DNA of 64,000 nucleotides from NCBI GenBank assembly GCA_965662545.1, contig CBFIHZ010000005.1, forward strand, positions 1 through 64,000. Reading direction: 5' to 3'. Each line of letters starts with the position of its first letter. The stretch's first letter is position 1. Made by a program: the position numbers and the translations under genes. The DNA comes from CPC320 sp002684375. Its GTDB lineage: Bacteria > Pseudomonadota > Alphaproteobacteria > Rhodobacterales > Rhodobacteraceae. This document shows positions 45,682 through 54,865 of this stretch, piece by piece. The notes under the pieces are model-generated. The model was not told the origin of the DNA. It saw only the letters and a program-made list of their open reading frames with translations, and made no database searches.

Positions 45682-46445
45682 CACTTTCGCAAAAGGTTGT
45701 AATCACCGCAGGTGCGTCGGGCATTGGGCTGACGCTGGCGCGCCGGTTTCTGGCGCGTGGCGATCTGGTAGCGCTGTGTGATACCGACCCGGTTGCGCTG
45801 GCGCAGGTGCGTAAAAGCTTTCCCGAAGTGATCGCGGTTCAGGCGGATGTCACCGATGAGGCCGCCATCGGGGCGTTTTTGACCCAAATAGAGACGCAGT
45901 GGGGGGAGGTCGATGTGGTCTGTTCGAACGCCGGATCTAGTGGGCCTGCGGGCCCGATTGAAGATTTGGAGTTTGACGAATGGCAGGCGTGTATCGGCGT
46001 GAATCTGCATGGAGCATTTCTGACCTGCCGCTGGGCGGCGCGCCTGATGAAAGCGCAGGGTGCGGGCCTGATTTTACTGACATCTTCGACCTCTGGCTTA
46101 TTTGGCTGTCCGCTGCGGTCGCCCTATGTTGCGGCCAAATGGGGGCTCATCGGGTTGACCAAGACCTTGGCGATGGAGTTGGGGCCCTTTGGGGTGCGGG
46201 TCAATGCGATTTGTCCGGGTGCTGTTGAGGGCCCGCGTATGGATCGGGTGCTGGCGATCGAGGCCGAGGCCTCGGGTAAGACCCCGCAGCAAGTCCGCGC
46301 GCAATACACCGGTGGCGTGTCGCTGCGCAGTTTTGTGACAGGAGATGATATTGCCGACACGGTCTTGTTTCTGGCTTCGCCTGCGGCGGCAAAAATCACG
46401 GGTCAGGCGATGACAATCGACGGGCACACCGAATCGATGGTGTGA
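45678..46445 (+). CDS. short-chain dehydrogenase/reductase in the carnitine operon
   Basis: 255 residues. It has the classical SDR features: a TAGASGIGL cofactor loop (TGxxxGxG with Ala for Gly), CSNAGSSGP, the catalytic Ser in TSSTSG and YVAAKWG for Tyr-x-x-x-Lys. The Asp at the end of the second strand (LCDTD) suggests NAD preference. It starts inside the stop of cdhC (ATGA). The L-carnitine dehydrogenase of the operon is a different family, so this one may act on D-carnitine or another 3-hydroxy compound; that is inference. Confidence 0.82.
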   Translation: MTLSQKVVITAGASGIGLTLARRFLARGDLVALCDTDPVALAQVRKSFPEVIAVQADVTDEAAIGAFLTQIETQWGEVDVVCSNAGSSGPAGPIEDLEFDEWQACIGVNLHGAFLTCRWAARLMKAQGAGLILLTSSTSGLFGCPLRSPYVAAKWGLIGLTKTLAMELGPFGVRVNAICPGAVEGPRMDRVLAIEAEASGKTPQQVRAQYTGGVSLRSFVTGDDIADTVLFLASPAAAKITGQAMTIDGHTESMV

Positions 46446-46496
46446 ACTGTCCATAGATAGGTCGACATATCGACTGTATGCAGAAGGATACAGAAA

Positions 46497-47909
46497 ATGA
46501 AAACAGTGGCAATAATTGGTGGCGGGGTGATTGGCGGTGGCTGGCTCGCGCGGTTCTTGCTCAATGGTTGGGATGTGCGTCTGTATGACCCTGATCCTGA
46601 GTGCCTCCGCAAGATTGAGGCTATTTTGCAAAATGCGCGCCACGCGCTGCCAATGCTGTATGATTTTGCGCTGCCTGATGAGGGCCACTTGACTGTTTGC
46701 GCCACGCTTGCAGAGGCGGTTGCGGGCGTTGATTGGGTACAGGAAAGCGTGCCTGAGCGTCTGGATATCAAACATGCAATTTTTGCTGAAATTCAGGCGC
46801 ATTGTTGCGCCCATGCCATTATTGGATCCTCTACCTCCGGCTTTAAACCCTCAGAACTCCAACAAAACTCACAAAACCCGCAGCAAATTATTGTGACCCA
46901 TCCTTTCAATCCGGTCTATCTTTTGCCGTTGATCGAATTGGTGCCCTCGCCGGTCAATACTGAGGCGCTGATTGCTCGTGCGCAGGCAGTGTTGCGCGAG
47001 ATCGGCCTGTATCCGTTGCGGGTGCGCAAAGAGATTGACGCTCATATCGCTGACCGTTTTCTCGAAGCAGTGTGGCGCGAAGGGCTTTGGTTGATCAAAG
47101 ACGGAATTGCCACAACCGCAGAAATTGATGATGCGATTCGGTATGGCTTTGGCCTGCGATGGGCGCAGATGGGGCTATTTGAAACTTACCGTATCGCTGG
47201 TGGAGAGGCGGGTATGGCGCATTTCATCGCCCAGTTTGGCCCCTGTCTGAAATGGCCTTGGACCAAATTGATGGATGTCCCTGAATTGACCGAGGAATTA
47301 ACCGCCAAAATTGCCGCGCAGTCCGACGCTCAATCCGGCGATAAATCCATACGCGAACTTGAGAGGTTGCGGGATAACAATCTGATTGTGATGATACGCG
47401 CACTCAAACAACAAAACAGTGCGGCGGGGGCCTTACTTAACCAACATGAGGCGGGTTTGCGCCCGACGTTGGATACAACGGCGCCGATGGTCACTGTGCG
47501 CCGTCATATTCCGGTCGACTGGACCGATTACAATGGTCATATGAATGAGGGCCGCTATGGGCAGGTGTTTTCAGATGCGGCTGATGCGGTGATGGTACAT
47601 GTTGGGGCGGACGCGGCCTATATCGAGGCAGGGCAAAGTTATTTTACCGTCGAGACAACGGTTAAATATCTGCAAGAAACCCATGCGGGAACGGCTGTTG
47701 AAGTGCACAGTAAGGTGACTGTGGGGGCGGGTAAAAAGCTGGGTCTTTTTCATGAAATGCGCGGGCTCGATGGGACGGTTTTGGCGACCTGCAATCAACT
47801 GATGATCCATGTTGACCTTGAAACTCGTCGCTCCAGCCTGCCGGCCGGTACCGTTCAGAAAAAGGTCGAAGCGCTTGCAGCAGCCCATAAAGCAGAGGAT
47901 AAGCCATGA
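46497..47909 (+). CDS. lcdH: L-carnitine dehydrogenase fused to betainyl-CoA thioesterase
   Basis: 470 residues, two domains. Residues 1-330 are a 3-hydroxyacyl-CoA-dehydrogenase-like L-carnitine dehydrogenase (AIIGGGVIGGGWLARFL, VQESVPERLDIK, IVTHPFNPVYLLPLIELV). From about residue 335 follows a hotdog-fold thioesterase (VDWTDYNGHMNEGRYGQVFSDAADA). The first domain makes 3-dehydrocarnitine, and the second releases glycine betaine from betainyl-CoA made by cdhC. Pseudomonas encodes these as separate cdhA and cdhB; rhizobial enzymes are fused like this one. AAGGA precedes the ATG, and the stop overlaps the next start. Confidence 0.93.
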   Translation: MKTVAIIGGGVIGGGWLARFLLNGWDVRLYDPDPECLRKIEAILQNARHALPMLYDFALPDEGHLTVCATLAEAVAGVDWVQESVPERLDIKHAIFAEIQAHCCAHAIIGSSTSGFKPSELQQNSQNPQQIIVTHPFNPVYLLPLIELVPSPVNTEALIARAQAVLREIGLYPLRVRKEIDAHIADRFLEAVWREGLWLIKDGIATTAEIDDAIRYGFGLRWAQMGLFETYRIAGGEAGMAHFIAQFGPCLKWPWTKLMDVPELTEELTAKIAAQSDAQSGDKSIRELERLRDNNLIVMIRALKQQNSAAGALLNQHEAGLRPTLDTTAPMVTVRRHIPVDWTDYNGHMNEGRYGQVFSDAADAVMVHVGADAAYIEAGQSYFTVETTVKYLQETHAGTAVEVHSKVTVGAGKKLGLFHEMRGLDGTVLATCNQLMIHVDLETRRSSLPAGTVQKKVEALAAAHKAEDKP

Positions 47910-49066
47910 ATTTCGGACTGACTGAAGAACAGGAAATGATCGTCTCGACAGTGCGCAGCTTTGTTGAAAACGAGATTTATCCCCATGAAGATCTGGTCGA
48001 GCGTAGCGGTGAGGTGCCTGTCGAGATCGCCAATGAAATCAAACGCAAAACTCTAGAATTGGGGTTTTATGCCTGCAACTTTCCAGAAGAGGTGGGCGGC
48101 GCCGGGCTGAGCCATTTGGATTTTGCCTTGGTGGAGCGCGAACTGGGGCGCGGATCAATGGCGCTTAATCACTTTTTTGGGCGACCGCAGAACATTCTGA
48201 TGGCCTGCGAGGGCGAACAGCGCGCGCGCTATCTGTTGCCTGCGGTGCGAGGCGAAAGGATGGATGCTTTGGCCATGACAGAACCCGAAGCCGGCTCGGA
48301 TGTACGTGGGATGAAATGTACGGCGGTAAGATCCGGTGGAGATTGGCTGGTCAATGGCACCAAACACTTTATCTCCGGCGCAGATCATGCTGATTTTGTG
48401 ATTGTTTTTATTGCCACAGGGGAAGATGACACACCGCGCGGTCCCAAAAAACGCCTGACCGCGTTTTTGGTTGATCGTGGCACACCTGGCTTTGTGATCC
48501 GCGACGGCTATCGCTCGGTTAGCCACCGTGGCTATAAAAACTGTATCTTGGATTTCGATGATTGCCGTCTGGCTGATGCGCAGGTTCTGGGCGAGGTTGA
48601 CGGTGGGTTTGAGGTGATGAACGAATGGCTTTATGCCACCCGCATCACCGTGGCGACGATGAGCGTGGGGCGGGCGCGGCGCTGCTTTGAGTATGCGCTG
48701 CACCACGCCGCCGAACGCCGGCAATTTGGTCAACAGATTGGCAAGTTTCAGGGCGTCTCGTTCCAAATTGCCGATATGATCACCGAAATTGATGCGGCCG
48801 AATGGCTGACTTTATCAGCGGCATGGCGTTTGGATCAAAAGCTGCCGTCAAACCGCGAGATTGCCAGTGCCAAGTTGTATGCGACCGAAATGCTGGCGCG
48901 GATCACCGATGCCAGCTTGCAGGTGTTTGGCGGTATGGGGTTGATGGATGATTTTCCGATCGAGCGGTTTTGGCGCGATGCTCGGGTTGAGCGGATTTGG
49001 GACGGCACCAGCGAAATCCAGCGGCATATCATTTCGCGCGATCTGCTGCGACCGCTCGGGGCCTAG
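47906..49066 (+). CDS. acyl-CoA dehydrogenase, probably gamma-butyrobetainyl-CoA dehydrogenase
   Basis: 386 residues. Standard acyl-CoA dehydrogenase blocks are present: ALAMTEPEAGSDVRGMKCTAV, the FAD-contacting RRQFGQQIGKFQGVSFQIADM, QVFGGMGLMDDFPIERFWRDAR and the catalytic Glu region IWDGTSEIQRH. In this operon it would oxidise gamma-butyrobetainyl-CoA to crotonobetainyl-CoA, the step opposite to CaiA. Starts inside the lcdH stop (ATGA); the CoA ligase begins directly after its stop codon. Confidence 0.87.
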   Translation: MNFGLTEEQEMIVSTVRSFVENEIYPHEDLVERSGEVPVEIANEIKRKTLELGFYACNFPEEVGGAGLSHLDFALVERELGRGSMALNHFFGRPQNILMACEGEQRARYLLPAVRGERMDALAMTEPEAGSDVRGMKCTAVRSGGDWLVNGTKHFISGADHADFVIVFIATGEDDTPRGPKKRLTAFLVDRGTPGFVIRDGYRSVSHRGYKNCILDFDDCRLADAQVLGEVDGGFEVMNEWLYATRITVATMSVGRARRCFEYALHHAAERRQFGQQIGKFQGVSFQIADMITEIDAAEWLTLSAAWRLDQKLPSNREIASAKLYATEMLARITDASLQVFGGMGLMDDFPIERFWRDARVERIWDGTSEIQRHIISRDLLRPLGA

Positions 49067-51157
49067 ATGGTGCGTGATCTGTCCCGTCTGCTGCGTCCGC
49101 GCAGTGTCGCGGTAATTGGCGGCGGTGTGTGGTGCGAAAATGTCGTGCAGCAGTGCCGCGCTATTGGCTTTCGTGGCGCAATCTGGCCGGTGCATCCCAC
49201 ACGCACCGAAATAGCGGGCGCGCCGGCATTTGAGGGGCTTGCAGCGTTGCCGTCGGCACCCGATGCGGTGTTCATCGGGGTCAATCGCACCCTGACGGTG
49301 CAACTGGTGGCGCAACTGGCCGAGATGGGGGCCGGTGGGGCCACCTGCTTTGCCTCAGGGTTCCGTGAGGCGCAGCTAGAAAGTGAAGACGGGGCCGATT
49401 TGCAAGAGCAATTGCTGGCGGCAGCCAAAGACATGCCGGTTATTGGACCAAATTGTTATGGGTTTATCAATTATCTGGATGGGGTGGCGCTTTGGCCTGA
49501 TCAACACGGCGGGTTGCAGGTCGACCGCGGAGTGGCGATTGTCACTCAAAGTTCCAATGTCGCGATCAATCTGACCATGCAGAGCCGGACGTTGCCTCTG
49601 GCTTATGTGGTGACGGTTGGCAATCAGGCCCAGACGGGTTTGGCCCAGATCGGTCAGGCTCTGTTGGACGACCCCCGCGTTACTGTGTTGGGACTGTATA
49701 TCGAGGGGGTCGGCGATCTGCGGGCGTTTGAGGCGCTTGCGGCGCAAGCCCGCAGGATGGGAAAGCCAATTGTTGCGCTCAAGACCGGGCGCTCGCCGCA
49801 AGCCCGCGCCGGCGCGGTGTCGCATACCGCCTCATTGGCGGGCAGTGGAGCAGGGGCACGGGCGCTGTTTGCGCGGCTTGGTGTGGCCGAGGTCACCGGT
49901 CTTGATGCATTTTTGGAAACGCTTAAGCTGTTGCATGTCACCGGAGCGTTGCCCTCAAGGCGCATTGCATCGCTGTCCTGTTCTGGGGGAGAGGCTAGCC
50001 TCATGGCAGACAGCGCGCTGGATCTAAACCTAGAGTTCCCGCCGTTGACCAACACCCAGAAAACTGCGCTGCGTACAGCGTTGGGGCCGATGGTGGCCTT
50101 GGCCAACCCTTTGGATTACCACACGTATATTTGGGGCGATGTGGCGGCGATGACGGCAACATTTTCGGCGCTGTTGGGCGACGATCTGGCGCTGAGCTGT
50201 ATTGTCGTGGATTTTCCACGCGCAGATCGGTGCGACCCGGCCGCTTGGGAATGTGTGGTCACAGCAGCTGTGGCGGCCAAGACGGGCACTGGGGTCTCGA
50301 CCGGTGGACGGCTGGCGCTGGTCTCTAGCCTGCCCGAGACGATGCCTGAAACGGTCGCACAAAAGCTAATTGCGCAGGAAATTGTGCCGCTGTGTGGGAT
50401 CGAGAGCGCTTTGAAGGCGATTGAAATTGCGGCAGATATCGGACAGATGCAAGCGGTGCCCCCGCAGCCTTTGCTTTTGCCGGGACCTGTGCAGATGCCC
50501 CAAGAGCTGCGCCATGGCCATATTTTGAACGAGCACAGCGCCAAGGCGCGGTTACTGGCACATGGTGTGCCGGTGCCTGAGGGCCGGTTTTGTGCAACGG
50601 CTAAACTTGCAGCGCAAGCTGCCGAAACCCTCGGGTTTCCGTTGGTTCTGAAAGGGATGGGGCACGCGCATAAATCTGAAGCCGGTGCAGTGCATCTGAA
50701 TTTGCGGTCATCGCAGGCCGTTGCGCAGGCGGCCGCTGATATGGACAGCGATGGTTACTTACTTGAACAGATGGTAACCGACGGGGTGGCCGAGGTGTTG
50801 GTGGCGGTGCTGCGTGATCCAGCGCATGGGTTTGTGTTGACGATTGGCGCAGGCGGTGTGATGACGGAGATTTTGATGGATGTAGCAACGCGGTTGGTGC
50901 CGGCCACCGCGCAAGACGTGCGTGCGGCGTTGACAGAATTGCGGCTTTATCCGGTATTGCGTGGATACCGCGGCAGCCCCGGTATCAATATTGACGCATT
51001 GATACAGGCGGTGTTGGGTGTGCAGAGCTTTGTGCTGGAAACGGCCGCCCATTTAGAAGAAGTTGAGATCAACCCGCTGATCTGTACGCCAGATCGGGCG
51101 GTTGCAGTGGATGCACTTATCACAATGGGAGTGAGCAATGACCGAGACACCGATTAA
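49067..51157 (+). CDS. NDP-forming acyl-CoA ligase, probably betaine:CoA ligase
   Basis: 696 residues with the fused alpha-beta layout of ADP-forming acetate-CoA ligases: a CoA-binding domain (LLRPRSVAVIGGG ... GPNCYGFINYLDGV), succinyl-CoA-ligase-like domains with the candidate phosphohistidine in GAVSHTASLAGS, and a C-terminal ATP-grasp domain (AKARLLAHGVPVPEGRF ... LVLKGMGHAHKSEAGAVHLNL). It would activate gamma-butyrobetaine or carnitine with CoA, replacing CaiC or a CoA-transferase. The ATG directly follows the preceding stop, and its last 20 bases overlap the hydratase gene. Confidence 0.87.
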   Translation: MVRDLSRLLRPRSVAVIGGGVWCENVVQQCRAIGFRGAIWPVHPTRTEIAGAPAFEGLAALPSAPDAVFIGVNRTLTVQLVAQLAEMGAGGATCFASGFREAQLESEDGADLQEQLLAAAKDMPVIGPNCYGFINYLDGVALWPDQHGGLQVDRGVAIVTQSSNVAINLTMQSRTLPLAYVVTVGNQAQTGLAQIGQALLDDPRVTVLGLYIEGVGDLRAFEALAAQARRMGKPIVALKTGRSPQARAGAVSHTASLAGSGAGARALFARLGVAEVTGLDAFLETLKLLHVTGALPSRRIASLSCSGGEASLMADSALDLNLEFPPLTNTQKTALRTALGPMVALANPLDYHTYIWGDVAAMTATFSALLGDDLALSCIVVDFPRADRCDPAAWECVVTAAVAAKTGTGVSTGGRLALVSSLPETMPETVAQKLIAQEIVPLCGIESALKAIEIAADIGQMQAVPPQPLLLPGPVQMPQELRHGHILNEHSAKARLLAHGVPVPEGRFCATAKLAAQAAETLGFPLVLKGMGHAHKSEAGAVHLNLRSSQAVAQAAADMDSDGYLLEQMVTDGVAEVLVAVLRDPAHGFVLTIGAGGVMTEILMDVATRLVPATAQDVRAALTELRLYPVLRGYRGSPGINIDALIQAVLGVQSFVLETAAHLEEVEINPLICTPDRAVAVDALITMGVSNDRDTD

Positions 51158-51923
51158 AACAAACCGCCGTGGGGCAGTTTTTGAGGTGACACTGGACCGG
51201 CCCAAAGCCAATGCCATTGATTTGATCACGAGCCGGGTTATGGGACAGGTGTTCAAAGAATTTCGGGATGATCCGACATTGCGTGTGGCGGTACTGACCG
51301 GGCAGGGGGAAAAGTTTTTCTGCCCCGGTTGGGATCTCAAAGCTGCCGCAGACGGCGACGCGGTGGATGGTGATTATGGGGTCGGAGGCTTTGGTGGGTT
51401 GCAGGAATTGCGCGGTATGAACAAGCCGGTGATCGCTGCGGTGAACGGCATCTGCTGTGGGGGTGGGCTGGAGTTGGCGCTGTCCTGTGACATGATATTG
51501 GCGGCCGAGCATGCAACTTTTGCGCTGCCGGAAATCCGCTCGGGCACGGTGGCGGATGCCGCCAGTCTTAAGCTGCCAAAGCGCATCCCGTATCACATCG
51601 CAATGGAAATGCTGTTGACCGGACGCTGGATGCAGGCAGAAGAAGCCGCCCGCTGGGGCTTGATCAACCGCATTCATCCCGCCGACACTCTGATGACTGA
51701 AGCCCATGCATTGGCCGACCTGCTGGCATCGGGGCCGCCGCTTGTCTATGCCGCAATCAAAGAGATTGTGCGCGAATCCGAGGATATGAAATTTCAGGAT
51801 GCGCTCAACCGGATCACGCAAAGCCAGTTCGAGACGGTGGATATTTTATATAATTCAGAAGACCAGTTAGAGGGCGCCCGTGCCTTTGCCGAGAAGCGCG
51901 ATCCGGTTTGGAAGGGTCGCTAG
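51138..51923 (+). CDS. caiD: crotonobetainyl-CoA hydratase (carnitinyl-CoA dehydratase)
   Basis: 261 residues. It is an enoyl-CoA hydratase very close in pattern to Escherichia coli CaiD: VTLDRPKANAID near the start, GEKFFCPGWDLKAAADG in the oxyanion region, KPVIAAVNGICCGGGLELAL, and an end reading AFAEKRDPVWKGR as in CaiD. It adds water to crotonobetainyl-CoA to make L-carnitinyl-CoA. It overlaps the ligase gene by 20 bases and is the last gene of the catabolic operon. Confidence 0.93.
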   Translation: MTETPIKTNRRGAVFEVTLDRPKANAIDLITSRVMGQVFKEFRDDPTLRVAVLTGQGEKFFCPGWDLKAAADGDAVDGDYGVGGFGGLQELRGMNKPVIAAVNGICCGGGLELALSCDMILAAEHATFALPEIRSGTVADAASLKLPKRIPYHIAMEMLLTGRWMQAEEAARWGLINRIHPADTLMTEAHALADLLASGPPLVYAAIKEIVRESEDMKFQDALNRITQSQFETVDILYNSEDQLEGARAFAEKRDPVWKGR

Positions 51924-51979
51924 AGCTTGCGACTTAAGTGCTGGCACGCCATCATAGTGCCCACAGGGTGGTTAAAATT

Positions 51980-52918
51980 ATGAAACAAGCTGTCAAAACA
52001 CTGCGTCTTAAAGTGCAGGCGCATGCCAGACAAACTGGCGAGGCGCGCGGTGGCGTGGGTCTGGTTGCCCTATGGATGTCGGGGGCCATCGTGTCGTTTA
52101 GCACGATGGCGATTGCCGGGCGCGCGGTCAGCAATGAATTGGATGCGGTTGAGATAATGCTGTATCGCAGCATTTTCGGACTGGGAATTGTTCTGGTTGG
52201 GGCTTGGTTTGCAGACACTTTGTCCCAGATCAATACCCGAAACCGTGGGCTACATCTGTCGCGCAACCTGTGTCATTTTTCCGGCCAGACCCTATGGTTT
52301 TCGGCGCTTCCCTTGCTGCCTTTGGCGCAAATTTTTGCGCTTGAGTTCACCTCTCCGATCTGGGTTTTGGTGCTGTCACCGTTAATTTTGGGCGAAAATT
52401 TGACGCGGCTGCGGGTTGGAGTGGCTCTGGTTGGCTTTGTTGGCATTTTGATTGTCGCGCGTCCCGGTGTGATGACGATAAATATTGGCGTGGCTGCTGC
52501 GGCGCTGTCTGCGGTGTGTTTCGCCGGTTCGATTATTCTGACCAAGCGCCTGACACGGACAGAAACGCTGACATGTATTTTGTTTTACTTGACCCTGATG
52601 CAACTGGTCTTCGGAGTGGTTTGCGCGGGCTTTGACGGCGACATCACTTTTCCTTCTCTAATGCTCTGGCCATGGCTTGTCTTGATCGGATTCGCAGGTG
52701 TGTGTGCACATTTTTGTTTGACCACGGCTCTGACCCTTGCACCGGCTGCGGTTGTGGTGCCTTTTGATTTTATCAGGTTGCCGGCTATTGCGGTGGTCGG
52801 GTTGGTATTTTACGACGAGGCATTGGATGTATTCGTCTTAATAGGCGCCGCTGTAATTTTCGCGGCAAATTACGCAAACATCTGGGCCGAGACCCGTCAG
52901 CCGCCGCCAAACCGTTGA
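51980..52918 (+). CDS. DMT (EamA-type) transporter
   Basis: 312 residues from the ATG at 51980; a GTG at 51938 is an alternative and neither has a strong ribosome site. About ten membrane helices in two EamA repeats (GAIVSFSTMAIAGRAV ... RSIFGLGIVLVGAW and GVAAAALSAVCFAGSIILTKRL ... PAIAVVGLVFYDEALDVFVLIGAAVIFAANY). Such proteins export or import small metabolites. It follows caiD in the same direction by 56 bases, so a link with carnitine metabolism is possible, but the family gives no substrate. Confidence 0.85.
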   Translation: MKQAVKTLRLKVQAHARQTGEARGGVGLVALWMSGAIVSFSTMAIAGRAVSNELDAVEIMLYRSIFGLGIVLVGAWFADTLSQINTRNRGLHLSRNLCHFSGQTLWFSALPLLPLAQIFALEFTSPIWVLVLSPLILGENLTRLRVGVALVGFVGILIVARPGVMTINIGVAAAALSAVCFAGSIILTKRLTRTETLTCILFYLTLMQLVFGVVCAGFDGDITFPSLMLWPWLVLIGFAGVCAHFCLTTALTLAPAAVVVPFDFIRLPAIAVVGLVFYDEALDVFVLIGAAVIFAANYANIWAETRQPPPNR

Positions 52919-53033
52919 TTAGAATGCTCAAAGCAGAGGCAGGACGCGATCTTCAGGCCTTTGGTGTCGAGAATAAGATTTGACCCTTTGGCGCAGTGCC
53001 AGTACCACTTGCAGCGCAAACAGGAGCCAGCCC

Positions 53034-53894
53034 ATGCTTTATCAATCCGCCAAAGACTGGCATGCTGCATCGCATAAAAATGTTCTGCTGTTCGGAATGT
53101 CGGGCCTGGGCAAGACCCATCTGTCCAATATGCTGCGGGCTGAGGGGGGATGGTTTCATTACTCCATCGATTACCGGATCGGGACGCGCTATATGGGCGA
53201 ACATATTGCCGATAGCTTTAAACGCGAGGCAATGAAGGTGGGCTATTTGCGGGACCTGCTGCTGTCAGACTCGATCTATATCGGCTCTAATATTACTTTT
53301 GAAAACCTTGCGCCGCTGTCGACCTATCTGGGAAAACCCGGTGCATCAGCGCAGGGTGGCCTTGATTTCGACGATTACATGCACCGACAGGATTTGCATC
53401 GAAGTGCCGAGATTTCAGCGTTGCTTGATACCGGATATTTTATTGATCGTGCGCAAGATATCTACGGGTACCGCAATTTTGTTTGCGACAGTGGCGGTTC
53501 AATCTGCGAAGTTGTGTCGCCCGATGATCCAACCGATCCGGTGCTTGTGGCGCTGGCAGAGCGCTGTTTGATGGTCTGGATCGAGGGCTCTGAGGCCCAT
53601 ACGGCGGCGTTGATTGACCGCTTTGACCGGGCGCCAAAGCCGATGTGCTATCAACCTGAATTTCTTCGGGCCTGTTGGGATACTTATTTGCAAGAAAATA
53701 ATATTTCGCCGCAGGATGTTGATCCTGATACTTTTGTGAGATGGGTCTATGCCAAAGCTCTGGCCCACCGCCAGCCTCGTTATCGGGCGATGGCAAATTG
53801 GGGTGTAACGGTCAGCGCTGATGAGGTTGCCAAGGTTGCTGATACAGCTGAATTTGAGGCATTGATCGCGCAGGCCCTTGAGCGACGTTGCTAA
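53034..53894 (+). CDS. P-loop ATPase of unknown function
   Basis: 286 residues from the ATG at 53034 with AGGAG upstream. The Walker A motif is NVLLFGMSGLGKTHLSNML near the N-terminus (about residues 17-35). There is no obvious Walker B with a DEAD or AAA signature, and the rest (SIDYRIGTRYMGEHIADSF, FENLAPLSTYLGKPG, YFIDRAQDIYGYRNFVCDSGGS) recalls kinases or small-molecule phosphotransferases rather than AAA proteins. Similar proteins are annotated only as ATPase in roseobacters. It sits directly before metA, 44 bases away. Confidence 0.8.
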   Translation: MLYQSAKDWHAASHKNVLLFGMSGLGKTHLSNMLRAEGGWFHYSIDYRIGTRYMGEHIADSFKREAMKVGYLRDLLLSDSIYIGSNITFENLAPLSTYLGKPGASAQGGLDFDDYMHRQDLHRSAEISALLDTGYFIDRAQDIYGYRNFVCDSGGSICEVVSPDDPTDPVLVALAERCLMVWIEGSEAHTAALIDRFDRAPKPMCYQPEFLRACWDTYLQENNISPQDVDPDTFVRWVYAKALAHRQPRYRAMANWGVTVSADEVAKVADTAEFEALIAQALERRC

Positions 53895-53938
53895 AGTTCC
53901 TATTTAACCAATATTGACATTTCAAGGATTTCAACGCC

Positions 53939-54865
53939 ATGCCGATCAAACTTCCCGCGACTCTTCCGGCCTATAAGACGCTTGCGGCTGAGGGCGTTAT
54001 GGTGATGGATGAAGATCAGGCCGCCCGGCAGGATATTCGACCACTGCGGATTGCCTTGCTTAATTTGATGCCGAAGAAAATTGAGACCGAAATTCAGTTT
54101 ACGCGTTTGATCGGCGCGACCCCGCTGCAGATCGATCTGAGCCTGATCCGAATGAGCGAGCATCAGACCCGCAACACATCCGCCGCGCATATGGATAGTT
54201 TTTACCGTCCCTTTTCCGAGGTTGCCGCCAGTGGCGATAAATTTGACGGGCTCATTATCACCGGCGCGCCGATTGAACATCTGCCGTTTTCACAGGTTAG
54301 TTACTGGAGTGAGTTGCAGCAGGTGTTTGATTGGACCCAGTCGCATGTGCAATCAATTTTTGGTGTCTGTTGGGGGGGGATGGCGATGATCAACCACTTT
54401 CATGGCATTGCAAAACAACCGCTTAAGGCAAAGGCATTTGGCTGTTTTAGACATCGTAATCTGGCCCCAACCTCGCCTTTTCTCAGAGGGTTTTCCGATG
54501 ATTTGGTGATCCCTGTGTCGCGTTGGACCGAGGTGCATCAGACCGATATTGAGGCTGCTGGCGGTTTGACGACTTTGCTCGGCTCTCAAGACGTTGGGCC
54601 ATGTCTGGTCGAGGATCCCGCGCATCGGGCGCTGTATATTTTCAACCATCTCGAATATGACAGCCATTCGCTTAAAAGCGAATATGATCGCGATATTGCG
54701 GCTGGAACACCAATCAATGTGCCGGTGAATTATTATCCCGATAATGATCCCAGTCAGCCCCCCCAGAACCGCTGGCGCAGTCACGGACATTTGCTATATG
54801 GCAATTGGGTCAATGAAATCTATCAATCCACGCCCTATGATCTGGCGCAAATCGGCTGCCGATAA
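53939..54865 (+). CDS. metA: homoserine O-acyltransferase (MetA family)
   Basis: 308 residues. MetA activates homoserine by O-acetylation or O-succinylation for methionine synthesis. The glutaminase-like core is clear: NLMPKKIETEIQFTRLIGATPLQI, the nucleophile in IFGVCWGGMAM (Cys142 region) and the His/Glu pair in YIFNHLEYD. Many alphaproteobacterial MetA proteins use acetyl-CoA, and I cannot settle the acyl donor here. AAGGA precedes the ATG. No SAM-II riboswitch is visible in the short leader. Confidence 0.95.
   Translation: MPIKLPATLPAYKTLAAEGVMVMDEDQAARQDIRPLRIALLNLMPKKIETEIQFTRLIGATPLQIDLSLIRMSEHQTRNTSAAHMDSFYRPFSEVAASGDKFDGLIITGAPIEHLPFSQVSYWSELQQVFDWTQSHVQSIFGVCWGGMAMINHFHGIAKQPLKAKAFGCFRHRNLAPTSPFLRGFSDDLVIPVSRWTEVHQTDIEAAGGLTTLLGSQDVGPCLVEDPAHRALYIFNHLEYDSHSLKSEYDRDIAAGTPINVPVNYYPDNDPSQPPQNRWRSHGHLLYGNWVNEIYQSTPYDLAQIGCR

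Noticed and set aside
53895..53938. SAM-II riboswitch before metA
   Set aside because: The gap is only 44 bases and lacks the conserved SAM-II sequence.
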